From NCBI RefSeq assembly GCF_958295425.1, contig NC_081138.1, positions 5,940,302 to 6,004,301 on the forward strand: DNA of 64,000 nucleotides. Reading direction: 5' to 3'. The notes beneath the pieces are model-generated. The model did no database searches. It saw nothing but the letters and a program-made list of their open reading frames with translations, and was not told where the DNA came from. Below are positions 45,582-55,820 of this stretch, in pieces. A program made the translations under genes and the position numbers. Numbering within the stretch: the first letter of the stretch is position 1; every line of letters starts with the position of its first letter. The stretch is from Solea solea. Lineage: Eukaryota > Chordata > Actinopteri > Pleuronectiformes > Soleidae.

Positions 45582-46831
45582 TACGGATGTGATGTCCCAC
45601 TGTGTCCATCATTGTTGGGTGCTTTTCTCCCACAAAACAACATCCGCAATGGGGAAAACTGCCATTTGGAGGACAGTTTGTTGAAGCTACACACGTCAAC
45701 TAGCGCCTGTGTCGGAATATTAGCATACCACTCAGTGCTGAAAGCAAAGTTAGAGGTTGAGGAAAGTTTCGCCTCACCCAATGTAAGCAAAGAAAAGCAA
45801 AACAGAACCACAATGCTGTTTGGCATCTTCACTTTCCATTGAAAGTGAAGATGTGTTTCTATCGCCGGCTCCATCGTGTACATGTCCAATGGCAGCGTGA
45901 CAGATATCACGAGGCGATAAGATGGAAATACAATATGTATGCTTTATGAAATTCAGATAAGACCAAACCCCGGATTGAAGTTTAGTTTTTAATATAAATA
46001 TATCAAAGTCGGCCCCTTGTTAGAAAATAGCGTTTTAAAAATACATGATATTTTATTCTCGCGAGACAGAATCAAACTGAATCTGCCCACTTCATTTCTT
46101 TCTTCCTCTGTCCGTAGAGCAAATTGGGAAATCTTATCAGTCATCGCCGGGAGATGTTGTACAGCAAAAGAGCAAATGGCTTTTTGATTTTCACTTGAGT
46201 GACTATCTCTGCCATTCCATGCTTTCTAGTGCTGTATAGTATATGTCTTCGCTGGGTAATGTGATTATTCTTTAGCTTAAGTGACCAGTAAAAAAGCCCA
46301 CATCTCTGTCATATCCTGACAGATTTCCTTTTTACATCCTCTGGATGTTCTTGTTCTTGCAGAACAATGGGGGTCATCCCGCTAATGGTGACCGCTGCAT
46401 TTCAGAGGGCATGAGTGAAAGAGCGAGGGAGACAGACGGGGTGAAGGGAGACGGAGAAAAGCAACTGATGAGGATGGTAGAAGAGCAAGTATTGAACCGT
46501 CGCATCTCTGCAGTTGTTGCGGTGCCCTGCCATTAAAGGCTGAGCAGGATGAATGATTTAAACATCCAGAGAACAAAATAAATACATAAAACTACTGCAT
46601 GAGTAAAATGTTAAACACACAGTAAAATGTTAAACACACAGTATGTAATTCCTGCAGCTGGGTATAAGACCTACTTTTGATAACTGCAGAATGCGCGGCG
46701 AAGAGCAATGAGTTGTGTCAGCCATTAGTGACTTAAAGACACAATAAAATGACAACATTTACAACAGGGTTTACTCCAAAAGCTGGTAAAACAGATGAAG
46801 GCATTAAAGAACTAAAAACTGAACTAAAACT
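45582..46831. other. Unique stretch with one strong palindrome
   Basis: No gene is supported. The 63-codon frame at 46345-46536 follows a TTGTTCTTGCAG acceptor-like sequence (46350-46361) but has no known similarity and no matching donor is obvious. A 19-bp direct duplication (AGTAAAATGTTAAACACAC) lies at 46602-46620 and 46621-46639. Confidence 0.45.
45824..45853. repeat. 13-bp perfect inverted repeat, 4-nt loop
   Basis: CATCTTCACTTTC and GAAAGTGAAGATG are exact reverse complements on either side of CATT. Confidence 0.95.
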
Positions 46832-47259
46832 TGGCATGAGCCGATAGCATAATCGATATCGGCATGGGTATTTTTTTTTTATACATATATGTACATATAT
46901 ACACACACATATATAAATATATATATATATACACACACATATATACATATATACATACATGCATACACACATACATGTATACATATACACACACATATAT
47001 AAATATATATATATACACACACATACACATATATACATACATATATAAACACACATATATACATATATAAGAATACATACATATACACACATACATATAT
47101 ACACACACATGTATGTGTATATATGTATGTATTCATATATACACATATATACATATATACACACACACATACATACAAACATATACACACATACATATAT
47201 AAACACACATATATACACATACATATATACATATATAAACACACATATGTATATATATG

Positions 47260-47299
<40 letters not shown>

Positions 47300-47428
47300 C
47301 ATATTTCTATACACAAACAACGCATAGTTGAAAAGGTCTAAAAATGACAGGACTGATATCGGTAAAGGCAGATACTAGAAGTTGTGTTATCGGTATCCGA
47401 CACAAAAAAGTGATATCGTGCCAGTGAC
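46832..47428. mobile_element. GATATCGG-type transposon split by a microsatellite
   Basis: The left part reads GGCATGAGCCGATAGCATAA then TCGATATCGGCATG. The right part reads GATATCGGTAAAGGCAGATA, then GTTATCGGTATCCGACACAA, then AAAAGTGATATCGTGCC. The ends GGCATGAGCCGATA and, in reverse complement, GGCACGATATCAC are imperfect inverted repeats. The family is the one seen at 5382-5437. The 430-bp AT/AC tract sits in the middle. Confidence 0.6.
46881..47310. repeat. Compound AT/AC microsatellite, ~430 bp
   Basis: This is the longest microsatellite here, a mosaic of ATAT, ACACAC, ATAC and GTAT blocks with a T-run just before it at 46871-46880. Multiple long Y/I/C/V/H/T frames cross it on both strands and are artefacts. 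Confidence 0.97.
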
Positions 47429-47440
47429 GGGGGTGGGGGG

Positions 47441-47637
47441 GGGCGGTGTATCAGTGGTAGAGTGAGTCATCTTTCAACTGGACGGTCGTGGGTTCAGTTC
47501 CCAGGTCCTTGGGCAAGACATTTAACTGCTCTGGCAGTGTGTCAATAAATATCAAAGATATAAGTCAATCTGTCATCAGAAAACTGTGCCATAAAGCAGA
47601 CTAGAAAAGCTTTATATAAATGCAGACAATTTACCAT
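47441..47637 (+). mobile_element. tRNA-derived SINE, near full length
   Basis: The head GGGCGGTGTATCAGTGGTAG, with box A-like sequence, and box B GGGTTCAGTTCCC (47490-47502) are followed by CCTTGGGCAAGACATTTAAC. The 3' end AGACTAGAAAAGCTTTATAT then AAATGCAGACAATTTACCAT is a conserved teleost SINE/LINE tail. It is the same head family as 19845-19985, with most of the body kept. Confidence 0.85.
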
Positions 47638-48785
47638 CCCTGTCTAAAACAAAATGGTAAATTACCTTGAAAAGAAACAGATTTATATGGATTCGAAGAG
47701 TGATGTAAACGCCATGGCTAAAGTGTATATTTCAATGCAGCAATGTTGTGTCTATAAGCTGCATCTACAATTGTTTCCTCGCAGGCTGTGTGTCTGGTGA
47801 ATGTCACAGATTACATTGGGAATGGATCCAAAAAACTGGCCCACAGACAGAAGCGTGACACATTGGAGCTGAACCATGTGTCACTTGGCCTGAAACAGTT
47901 GCGGGTGAAAAAAAAAAAAAAAAAAAGTGTGTATGTGCATGCACGTATTCACCAAATGTCCAAGCATATGGTCACCCTGTGAGTGTATAGATGCCATTAA
48001 TGCTGGACAGCGCTGAGAGCTTTATACCAGTGTGCTGCTGCTTTTTCCACCATTATGCTATTGGTTTTAAGCTCTTGATGAAGATGGAAGATGGAGATTA
48101 TTTATCAAATGATGTGCAAGAGAGAGGAGCAGATTATCTACTGTACCACTGCACTGCTGTAATTTAGCACTGCCCTAGTGTTTTGGCTGCAGGCGGGTAA
48201 AAGCTTTAGTTTATTCATGATACGCGACGTGTACATTTCTGCGAGCGTCTTAAAAGGGGTTACATAAACAGCTGCAGTGTTAACGCTGCTAACATCAAGA
48301 CCGAAGCCACATCCAGTCGGACTGTTTAAGATACAGGGAGACTATATAGCCTTACAAATACATGCTCTTCGGTGACCTCATATGAGGATTAACCCCATTT
48401 TAGGTCAGAGAAAATCTGCTTATTATAGATGGCATGAAAAATGTCCTGCCTCCTGGGGAAGCTACAGTAAGATCACGCAGGGGCTGACCAGTGATGGAGA
48501 ACTGGGGCTGTTAAATAGACCTGTGTCTGTATGTGTGTGGGTGTGCTGTATATATAGGTCGTAAGAAGGACATGTGGTTCCCTTTTAATTTTCTTCAAAT
48601 GCACTTTACATGGTTGATTTGACAGCATACTGACTTATAATAACTTCAAATACTCTCTGCGGAAGGTTTAAACACTCTTTTTTTTTTACAATATATTATG
48701 ATCTACTGGATCCGTATTGAACTTTATCTGCTTATTGCCATTTCCATCTTACATAAACACTATTTTATATTAAAATGTAATGAAA
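47638..48785. other. Unique sequence, no supported gene
   Basis: TTTCCTCGCAG (47774-47784) looks like a splice acceptor and is followed by an open frame to about 47982. An A-run of 17 at 47909-47925 lies in it and no family is recognised. I do not call an exon. Confidence 0.4.
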
Positions 48786-48885
48786 ATCACCAAAAACTCA
48801 GAGTGACTTGTCAAAAAACTGCAGTTGCTGAGTTAAGAACAGGCAAAGTGACAGATAAACCCACACCGATGAAAACATAACCTCC
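48786..48885 (+). mobile_element. Short dispersed repeat (ACCCACACCGATGAAAAC), copy 1
   Basis: GACAGATAAACCCACACCGA then TGAAAACATAACCTCCT resembles a common teleost retroposon end. ACAGATAAGCCCACACCGAT then GAAAAC recurs near 53991-54017. Confidence 0.5.
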
Positions 48886-48961
48886 TAAAAACGAGATCCT
48901 AAACCTCATATTGATTTAAATTATACCCGTGAATGGTGCGGTGAACAGGATGTGGATCTGT

Positions 48962-49340
48962 TGGTTGCATAAACACAGTATAGGTTTACCCTTTTATTTT
49001 GCCAATAAATCTTTTTATTCCACCAATAAATGGCTGAAAATTAAATGAAAGTGGGGATCAGCACTTTATTTTGATATATATCAAGAGGTCTTGAAGACAA
49101 TAAGATGGAAAACAACGTATTTATTATTTGAGACAGTGGTGGGTCAGATTACAGCAAATCCTATAGGAGAATGAGGAAGATTCAAGGCTGTAGTTGTGCA
49201 CACGGTGAGCATAAGTGAGTATTTAAGATTCTATCCTAAACTATTTGTGTTTTTTCGGGTCAAATAGTGTTCGAAAATGGTTGAATATGAAGAGATGAGA
49301 CCTCAGCGAGTCCACTTGAAATCACAAGGGCATGACATTC
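48962..49340 (+). repeat. Diverged repeat pair, member 1
   Basis: GTTGCATAAACACAGTATAG then GTTTACCC, TGGCTGAAAATTAAATGAAA then GTGGGGATCA, and TTCGAAAATGGTTGAATATG recur in the same order at 63167-63400. The identity is modest and the family is unknown to me. Confidence 0.45.
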
Positions 49341-49734
49341 TTTAGCTAAAAGAGAGACAAGAACCCTTTCAAGAACAAGTACAGGAGAATAATTGGAATA
49401 CAAGCGCTAGACTCACATTACCAGATCATGAGGGTAAGTGCTTGTATGTGTGTGTGTGTAGGCAGAGACAGAAAGTGAGAGGAGACACAGATAGAGAGAG
49501 ACAGATAGAGGACAACAGAGACAGAAACACGCAGTTAGGCCTTAAGGTCGGTGGAGGTCAGAGCCCAGGCCGTAATGTGACCTGAAACCGACGTTTCACA
49601 GCTGTTTAGCTTGAAAGTCTCTCAAGAGGTTCCCCATCATCCCCAATTAGCAGAAATCTTTTTTTTTTTTCCTTTTCATCTGAATCAATACACTACCACG
49701 TAAGCTCTGCTGATGTTTTTCAAAAAAAACCTTT
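49341..49734. other. Unique sequence, GA-rich patches
   Basis: No gene is recognised. A GT run lies near 49447-49458, GA patches at 49490-49520 and a T-run at 49660-49671. Confidence 0.5.
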
Positions 49735-49795
49735 TTATTCAGAATCAGAATTTATTGGCCAAGAATGAGTGGGTATAAAAGGAATTTGACTTTTC
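49735..49795 (-). mobile_element. Non-LTR retrotransposon 3' end
   Basis: On the minus strand this reads GTCAAATTCCTTTTATACCC, then ACTCATTCTTGGCCAATAAA. That follows the teleost LINE end GACAAATTCCTTGTGT...ACTTGGCCAATAAA. Confidence 0.6.
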
Positions 49796-50203
49796 TTTTA
49801 ACTGTACAAGTAAGTTAACCGTTAAGTTAAACAATGCACAGAAAATATAGATTTTTAGGTACTTTTTGGTCATTTCTGTTAATTATTCCCCCCCGCGTGT
49901 TTTAAAAACCAGTCTGAAATACTTTCCATCCATACATACATACATATCTATTCATGCACTTAGCTCTGTCGTTACTGTCACACGGTCATTTCACCATCTT
50001 TCCTCCCCCAACCAAAGAAGCAGTTGTGAGAAAGTTGCAACAAAAACTGGAAAAACACCACCATCATATACCTCACATTATTACCATAAGTCGATAAGAT
50101 ATCCGATAAAATATCACACTTAAACATTCCCTTTTGTGGTGGTTCGTTCCATGCAACATTTCCAGGGTCAACGGGCTGCAATGCCTCTTTGTCAAGTGAG
50201 AAA
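49796..50203. other. Unique sequence, no gene seen
   Basis: No gene is recognised; (ATAC)n-like CATACATACATACAT lies near 49930. Confidence 0.5.
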
Positions 50204-50574
50204 CAGGGTTCCCATGGGTCCTTGAAATCCTTGAAAGGTTGTGAATTTGAAAAAAAAAAAAATTGGTGCAAGAGATATTTAGGTAACTTTCTCCCTCATT
50301 TGTTACGACGCCACCTACTGTTTCATTCCCTGCATTGCTTGATGTACGTGGAACAGTCCTAATCAGAATAAATGAGTCTTAATTACTAGCGGTGTTGTGG
50401 ACACTGTCCACTGTCTCTCTCGAACGTTGATGAGAGATTCCACGCAGAACATTGAGCAAGTAACATTAATCATGAGAGAGTCTGCACATTCTGGCCTTGA
50501 ATTTGAGGGAATTGGTCCTGGAAAGTCCTCAAAAAGTCCTTGAATGTGATGCCAACCAAGGTGTGGGAAACCTG
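50204..50574. mobile_element. DNA transposon with CAGGGTTCCCA ends
   Basis: The left end CAGGGTTCCCATGGGTCCTT and the right end (reverse complement CAGGTTTCCCACACCTTGGT) are imperfect inverted repeats. Both lead into CCTTGAA/AGTCC motifs (CCTTGAAATCCTTGAAAG and AAAGTCCTCAAAAAGTCC). GAGAAA and GACAAA directly outside may be a worn duplication. No coding is left. The ending is familiar from teleost hAT-like elements. Confidence 0.75.
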
Positions 50575-51340
50575 GACAAATATGCTGAAAGAAATCTTAA
50601 AACTACTCGGATTGTTTCGTACAGGGGACAAGTTCTGTGCTTCTGAGTGTTAATAAAAGTCGGCAAATTCCTGTTTTCTCTTCCCCTTCTTAGTCTCACT
50701 CAGCTCTGATGTAAGGTGAATGTGGATTTCATCGTGACATTTTGCTCTCAGCTGAGATTGAGAATCCGCTTGTTGATCAAAGAGCAGAGGAAAACATGAG
50801 AGCGAGAAGCGGCACGACTCTAAAAAGAAGGAAAACTGTCTGTTCCTGCAGGTGCATTTCAACCAAAAAATGACTTTGAAAAGAAAATAAATGAAAATGG
50901 AATTAACAATGGAATTATGAAACCCTCTACAGACGCACATCAAAGCTGATGTGATTCCTCGGTTTGTGGGGAATATTTAGAAAAGCCTGATTTTTGACTT
51001 GATGTTTCCATATCAGCAACTTCACTTGTGGAATAACAATGAGTTTTTTATATAATTATTATTGTAGCTGTTTAAACCAAGGACAAAATAATGGATAAAT
51101 AGAGACCATCTGGCGATGGGATCACACCAGACGTCATGCCCATCAAACATGTTGACGTTGCGACTCTTGAGTAGCAATTACTATGATATTCATACGTATA
51201 TTTACTTTGGTTTTGGTCTCCTGAGGGGAAATACTCATTTCCTCAGTGGACAAAAGCTCCACTTTACATTAACTGTGTTTCACTAACTCTGGCTGGTGGT
51301 GGTTAACACTGGGCTTTTTGAGCTTTTTTGACAACAAAAA
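50575..51340. other. Unique sequence leading into minisatellite
   Basis: No gene is recognised. Just before the array, AGCTTTTTTGACAACAAAAAGCT (51321-51343) is a short inverted repeat of the AGCT-A motif used in the array. Confidence 0.5.
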
Positions 51341-52070
51341 GCTAAAAACAAGCTAGGGGTTGGAAGCTAAAAACAAGCTAGGGGGTTGGAAGCTAAAAAC
51401 AAGCTAGGGGTTGGAAGCTAAAAACAAGCTAGGGGGTTGGAAGCTAAAAACAAGTTAGGGTTTGGAAGCTAAAAACAAGCTAGGGGTTGGAAGCTAAAAA
51501 CAAGCTATAGGTTGGAAGCTAAAAACAAGCTATAGGTTGTAAGCTAAAAACAAGCTAGGGGTTGGAAGCTAAATACAAGCTAGGGGTTGGAAGCTAAAAA
51601 CAAGCTAGGGGTTGGAAGCTAAATACAAGCTAGGGGTTGGAAGCTAAAAACAAGCTAGGGGTTGGAAGCTAAAAACAAGCTAGGGGTTGGAAGCTTAAAA
51701 CAAGCTAGAGGGTTGGAAGCTAAAAACAAGCTAGGGGTTGGAAGCTAAAAACATGCTATAGGTTGTAAGCTAAAAACAAGCTAGGGGGTTGGAAGCTAAA
51801 AACAAGCTAGGGGTTGGAAGCTAAACACAAGCTAGGGGTTGGAAGCTTAAAACAAGCTAGGGGTTGGAAGCTAAAAACAAGCTAGGGGGTTGTAAGCTAA
51901 AAACAAGCTAGGGGTTGGAAGCTTAAAACAAGCTAGGGGTTGGAAGCTAAAAACAAGCTGGGGGTTGGAAGCTAAAAACAAGCTAGGGTTGGAAGCTAAA
52001 AACAAGCTAGGGGTTGGAAGCTAAAAACAAGCTATGTGGTTGGAAGCTAAAAACAAGCTATGGGGTTGGA
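51341..52070 (+). repeat. 25-bp minisatellite, 29 copies
   Basis: I counted 29 head-to-tail units of GCTAAAAACAAGCTAGGGG followed by TTGGAA. Most units are 25 bases, six are 26 (extra G or T) and one is 24. Recurrent variants are GCTAAATAC (units 10 and 12), GCTTAAAAC (15, 21, 24), GCTATAGG (7, 8, 17) and TTGTAA (8, 17, 22). The repeated variants show that blocks of units were copied together. Each unit has two AGCT sites and the plus strand is about 72 percent purine. The unit length is not a multiple of three, so it does not encode a protein repeat. Confidence 0.98.
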
Positions 52071-52914
52071 CAGCGACAAGCTAAAACTCAATCAACGCCT
52101 CAGATGAAGGTGATATTTCTGTGCAGGTCAATATGGCTGACCTCTTTAATAACGTCACATTGTAATCACATTGCCGTTCCATGCCTGCATATTACACAAA
52201 AAAATCCATTATAACTGCTTTGATGACCATGAAATAGCATACATAGCAACATCCTGGTTATGCTATGCAAGGCTGTGGCCTCTTGTTTTATAGTCTTATG
52301 CTTTTTGTGACCATGTGCACTCCGGCACATACTTAAGGCTCCTGTGAGCTATAATTATGTTGGCATAATTATTATGCCCTTTCTTGTCAGTGAATACATT
52401 TTGATGTGAATATGGTCAATATATGGTTGAATGCTGGAATTTATGAGGTGTTTTATTAAGTTTTCAATGCAAAAGGGGCCATGAACTGAACTGGCCCTGG
52501 AGACAGCAGCTCAGAGTGAACGTTGGTGAAAACTACTTTGAAGCTTGATTTACACACACCATCACACTGAAGCTCCATTACAACCCCCTGCACACGTCTT
52601 GTAATTGTTTTAGAGTATTTTCCTGTTCATTAAAAAGAACAGGGTTTTGGGAAAACCAACACAATCAAGCGATCCACCACGGCGTTAAATGTTTGGACTG
52701 GAAAAGGTAGCTCGGGAAAATCGACCACAATGCCCAAAAAGTGCTGTCCCCACTTTGCTGCGGCTGATGTTCTAAAAACAAAAGGTGGAAAAAAAGGCAG
52801 CTGGTGTGCAAAGGTCTTTAGTGTGACTGTACAATGCATCAGCTGTCAGCATGGAGTTAAAAATGCTCTATATTTGTGCTTTCTAGGCTCGACGACCACT
52901 CAAAACTAATTTAC
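52071..52914. other. Unique sequence, no gene seen
   Basis: No gene is recognised; the first part continues without the repeat after GGACAGCGACAAGC. Confidence 0.5.
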
Positions 52915-53095
52915 ACTACAGTTTTTCCATTCACCTATTCCCACACACTTTCATACAGTGCATTTTCCATCACTCATCTTTCATACCCATTCACAATATG
53001 GGGCCTTTCCCAAACACACATTTTCATGTAAACTAGCGGAGCTGAGAGTCAAACCCACAAACTTTGTGTCGACAGACGACTGAGCTACCATAGAG
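52915..53095 (-). mobile_element. tRNA-derived SINE
   Basis: On the minus strand the head gives TGGTAGCTCAGTCG (53090-53077, box A-like) and GGGTTTGACTCTC (53056-53044, box B-like). The body lies toward lower coordinates with the TGAATGGGTATGAAAGATGA and GTGTGGGAATAGGTGAATGG segments seen in teleost SINEs. No A-tail is seen. Confidence 0.75.
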
Positions 53096-53784
53096 TTCTT
53101 ACTACTTGCACGACTGTAGCATGAAACAAGATTTCAAAGCAAAGAAATCATGTCGCAATCAGGGCGATCAGGTGGTCTATAATCTGAGGACAGTGTTCAT
53201 GTGTGCACAGGTTTTTGCCGCCAAAACCTTGAACATAGTTTTTGTGTCATTATTCATGTGCAGAGGCACCTACATAATCCTTCTTTTGGAGTTTTTTGAC
53301 AATTCTCATGACAAACTCATGCAATCCCAAAAGTTCATTCAAATCAGATTGCTAGGAGTTCACATATTGGTTATCAGCATTTGAGCTACTGTTTCCTCCA
53401 CGGCCAACAGTGTGCGTGTGTTTGTGAGTTTGCAAGATGATAAGGACAGCAAAGACATTAAAAACACAGATAGCAGATTCCACTCCTTTTGCCAGAATAC
53501 AGTTATCTCTCACAACGCGCCTCCGAGGTGTGTAGCCAAGTGTGACTCATGCTGTAACATTTCACCTGCCGACACAGGAGCTGTAAGTGTTTCCAAGTGA
53601 AAGTGGAAAACACAGTCATTAGTTTTGTAAGGTTTGTTCCAAAATGGCACCAAGAAGAAGAACAAATACAGGAGACATTTTTCTAAAGGATGCTTTTGAA
53701 AAACATTTGTACAACATATGTTACAACAGACTCAACAAGAGCGCAGACCTTCCACATACCAGCACCTAAAATGTTCTACACATG
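53096..53784. other. Unique sequence, no gene seen
   Basis: The 92-codon frame at 53106-53384 has no similarity I can name. No repeat is recognised. Confidence 0.45.
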
Positions 53785-53845
53785 GATCCACCAGCCCTCA
53801 TGTGGAGGATAAAGCAGTAGATGATGAGTTAATGAATCCAGAAGA
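53785..53845 (+). mobile_element. SINE 3' tail fragment
   Basis: CCACCAGCCCTCATGTGGAG then GATAAAGCAGTAGATGATGA matches the same SINE tail as 30540-30620. Confidence 0.55.
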
Positions 53846-53984
53846 CTTTCTGGATCTGTATATAAATGTACCTGCTTATAGCTTATTACCTTTCATAAAC
53901 AGTACAAAATTCACCCTGCTTTAGTTTGTATACTTAACAAAAATGAATGGTCAACTACCCATCTGCAGACAGGAAGTTGCGGAC

Positions 53985-54020
53985 AAACTTTACAGATAAG
54001 CCCACACCGATGAAAACCCT
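53985..54020 (+). mobile_element. Short dispersed repeat (ACCCACACCGATGAAAAC), copy 2
   Basis: ACAGATAAGCCCACACCGAT then GAAAACC matches 48852-48877 with one or two changes. Confidence 0.5.
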
Positions 54021-54025
54021 AATTA

Positions 54026-55139
54026 CATTTTCACACTAATATATACATTTTAATATGTATTCAGTATCCATCTTTTATTAGTGGCCTCGTCCATGATTAT
54101 CGCTTGATCTTTCTTATTCAGTATAGACTTTTTGATCCATCTCCTGTCAGACCGGTGAAGCAGAACCAAAGTTAACTGAATGGCGAGGGAAACGGAGATA
54201 GAAAGAGACAGCGAGATATAGATATTGAGAGTGTGTGGCATCTTTCTCTCTCTCTTCCATACACATATTCTCTTGGAATATATACAACATGGCACATTAT
54301 ACACAGAGTGATGCAAAGGATTTCACACGTAGGATATTGACTTTGGAAGCGGCTCATCCCATTTGAATATTTGAGAGATCATCGTTCGCAGCTGAACTGT
54401 CTGAGTCAAGTGCACGCTATCGCAGGACAGATGACCCAAAATTAAATATATATTTTTTAATATGCTTGAGACAAATGGCATTTTAACAGCCGCATCACTT
54501 CCACTCGCTCTGTGGTTTGATAAGAGAAGAGCATATACTTGACATGATTAAAGACAGAGACCTCTCTGGATGAGCATTAATTAGCCGTATCAATTTTGCC
54601 ATGAGTTGGGATCACCTTGGGTGAGTGTGCCGTCTGCTCTTGACATATAAAGGCGCACCACGGATCCACTTGCCGTGATACAATTTGAAAACTTGAAAAT
54701 TAGAAACCTCTTTGATGCATTAGATCTTATTAGCCCGAACATGATTGATACTTTTTGATCTAAATATCATTATGCTTCACTGCCTCTACATGAGGTCTTT
54801 TTTTTTCCCCAAAAGTGTGCAGTCAAGCGCTTTTATTTTAGCAATTCCTACATTCATAATACTGTACATAGCACAGGTAATATTGACTCCCGATGTCTGC
54901 TCAATGATACGAAGCAAAACTGTGAAAAACTAAATTGCGAACATTGTATAGCTGCATTCGTATACAGTACTACCTTATACACAGGTCTCATCAACTGTGT
55001 TTTGCCATAAAAGCCATTTTCTGCAATCACAATGATTTTGTGGAAAAAAAAAGGTCAAAGCACAAGGTCATGGGATCCAAAAAAGAACTGTTTTCTCCAC
55101 ACAAAGTACATTCGGACAACCTGGTCTGGATATATTGGA
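54026..55139. other. Unique stretch, no gene seen
   Basis: No gene is recognised. Pyrimidine/purine patches occur near 54195-54260. The 54370-54720 part is complex and holds CATTAATTAGCC at 54575-54586, a candidate for a conservation test. Confidence 0.45.
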
Positions 55140-55481
55140 CACCAAGAGACACCAACTTTTTTTTACAACCTGAGAAAAGATTGCGCTCTTGAAGAATCAC
55201 CATTATCACCGACGTTAAAATACAGTGGTGCGAAAAGGCCGAGAGAAGTCAGCTACAGACTTTTCACAGGAGGCAGATTTATTCCCAACAAGATAATTTC
55301 CTCTCTCATCGGCCTCTTCTCCCTCTCATATACTTCACTGGTATAGCGATATCAGATTAAGATGGGGCGACTATAATTCTACTTTTTTAATTTTCGTCTT
55401 TCTTTTTTTGTTATTTGTATAATTTTCTACACACTGCATTTCGGATTTTCCTCCAAGAGGAAGCTCACGTACCACTGGCGA
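55140..55481. mobile_element. hAT-like element related to 11919-12290
   Basis: Ordered matches to the 11.9-kb element include ACCAAGAGACACCAACTTTT, AAAATACAGTGGTGCGAAAA, AGGAGGCAGATTTATTCCCA, CACTGGTATAGCGATATCAG, GATTTTCCTCCAAGAGGAAG and CACGTACCACTGGCG. The outermost ends are missing on both sides. The plus-strand 104-codon frame inside is not recognisable. Confidence 0.75.
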
Positions 55482-55484
55482 GGT

Positions 55485-55820
55485 TTATTGATTATAGGTT
55501 GGTCGATGGGTTGATGGATGTAGATAGCTAGATGTGTAGGTAGGGGATAGGTAATTTAATAAGTAAGTGGGTGGGTGGGCAAATAGATGGATGAATCGGT
55601 AGGTAAGTAGGTAGATTTGGTAAGGTTTATCGGTTGTTGGGGTGGGTTGGTCAGTTGATGGATGGATATGTTGGTAGGTAGGGGGATGGACGGATGAACA
55701 GGTAGGTAACTCGGTAGGTTTGGAGAGGTTTACCGCTAGGTTGTGGCGTGTAGGTCCATCAATGGATAGATTGGGTTCAGTCATTTAGTCAGTAGATGGA
55801 TAGACAGACATATAGATGTA
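55485..55820 (+). repeat. Degenerate GGTAGGTAGATGGATG array
   Basis: Imperfect four-base steps (GGTA, GATG, GGTT, GATA) fill about 330 bases. The 99-codon minus-strand frame rich in P, T, S, Y and H is a product of this composition. Confidence 0.85.

Noticed and set aside
45824..45853. microRNA precursor
   Set aside because: The stem is only 13 bp and does not extend into the flanks.
45233..45910. 225-codon minus-strand frame and many Y/I/H/T/C-rich frames here, at 1.5-1.8, 30.6-30.9, 38.5-38.9, 41.8-42.1 and 46.7-47.3 kb
   Set aside because: They exist because AT/AC microsatellites contain no stop codons in some frames. The parts outside the repeats resemble no protein.
47441..47510. tRNA gene
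   Set aside because: Same reasoning: a SINE head followed by a SINE body and tail.
51341..52070. CRISPR array
   Set aside because: The 25-bp units are directly adjacent, with no unique spacers, and the surroundings are vertebrate. It is a minisatellite.
55485..55784. 99-codon minus-strand frame rich in P, T, S and Y
   Set aside because: It is the translation of a degenerate four-base tandem repeat.
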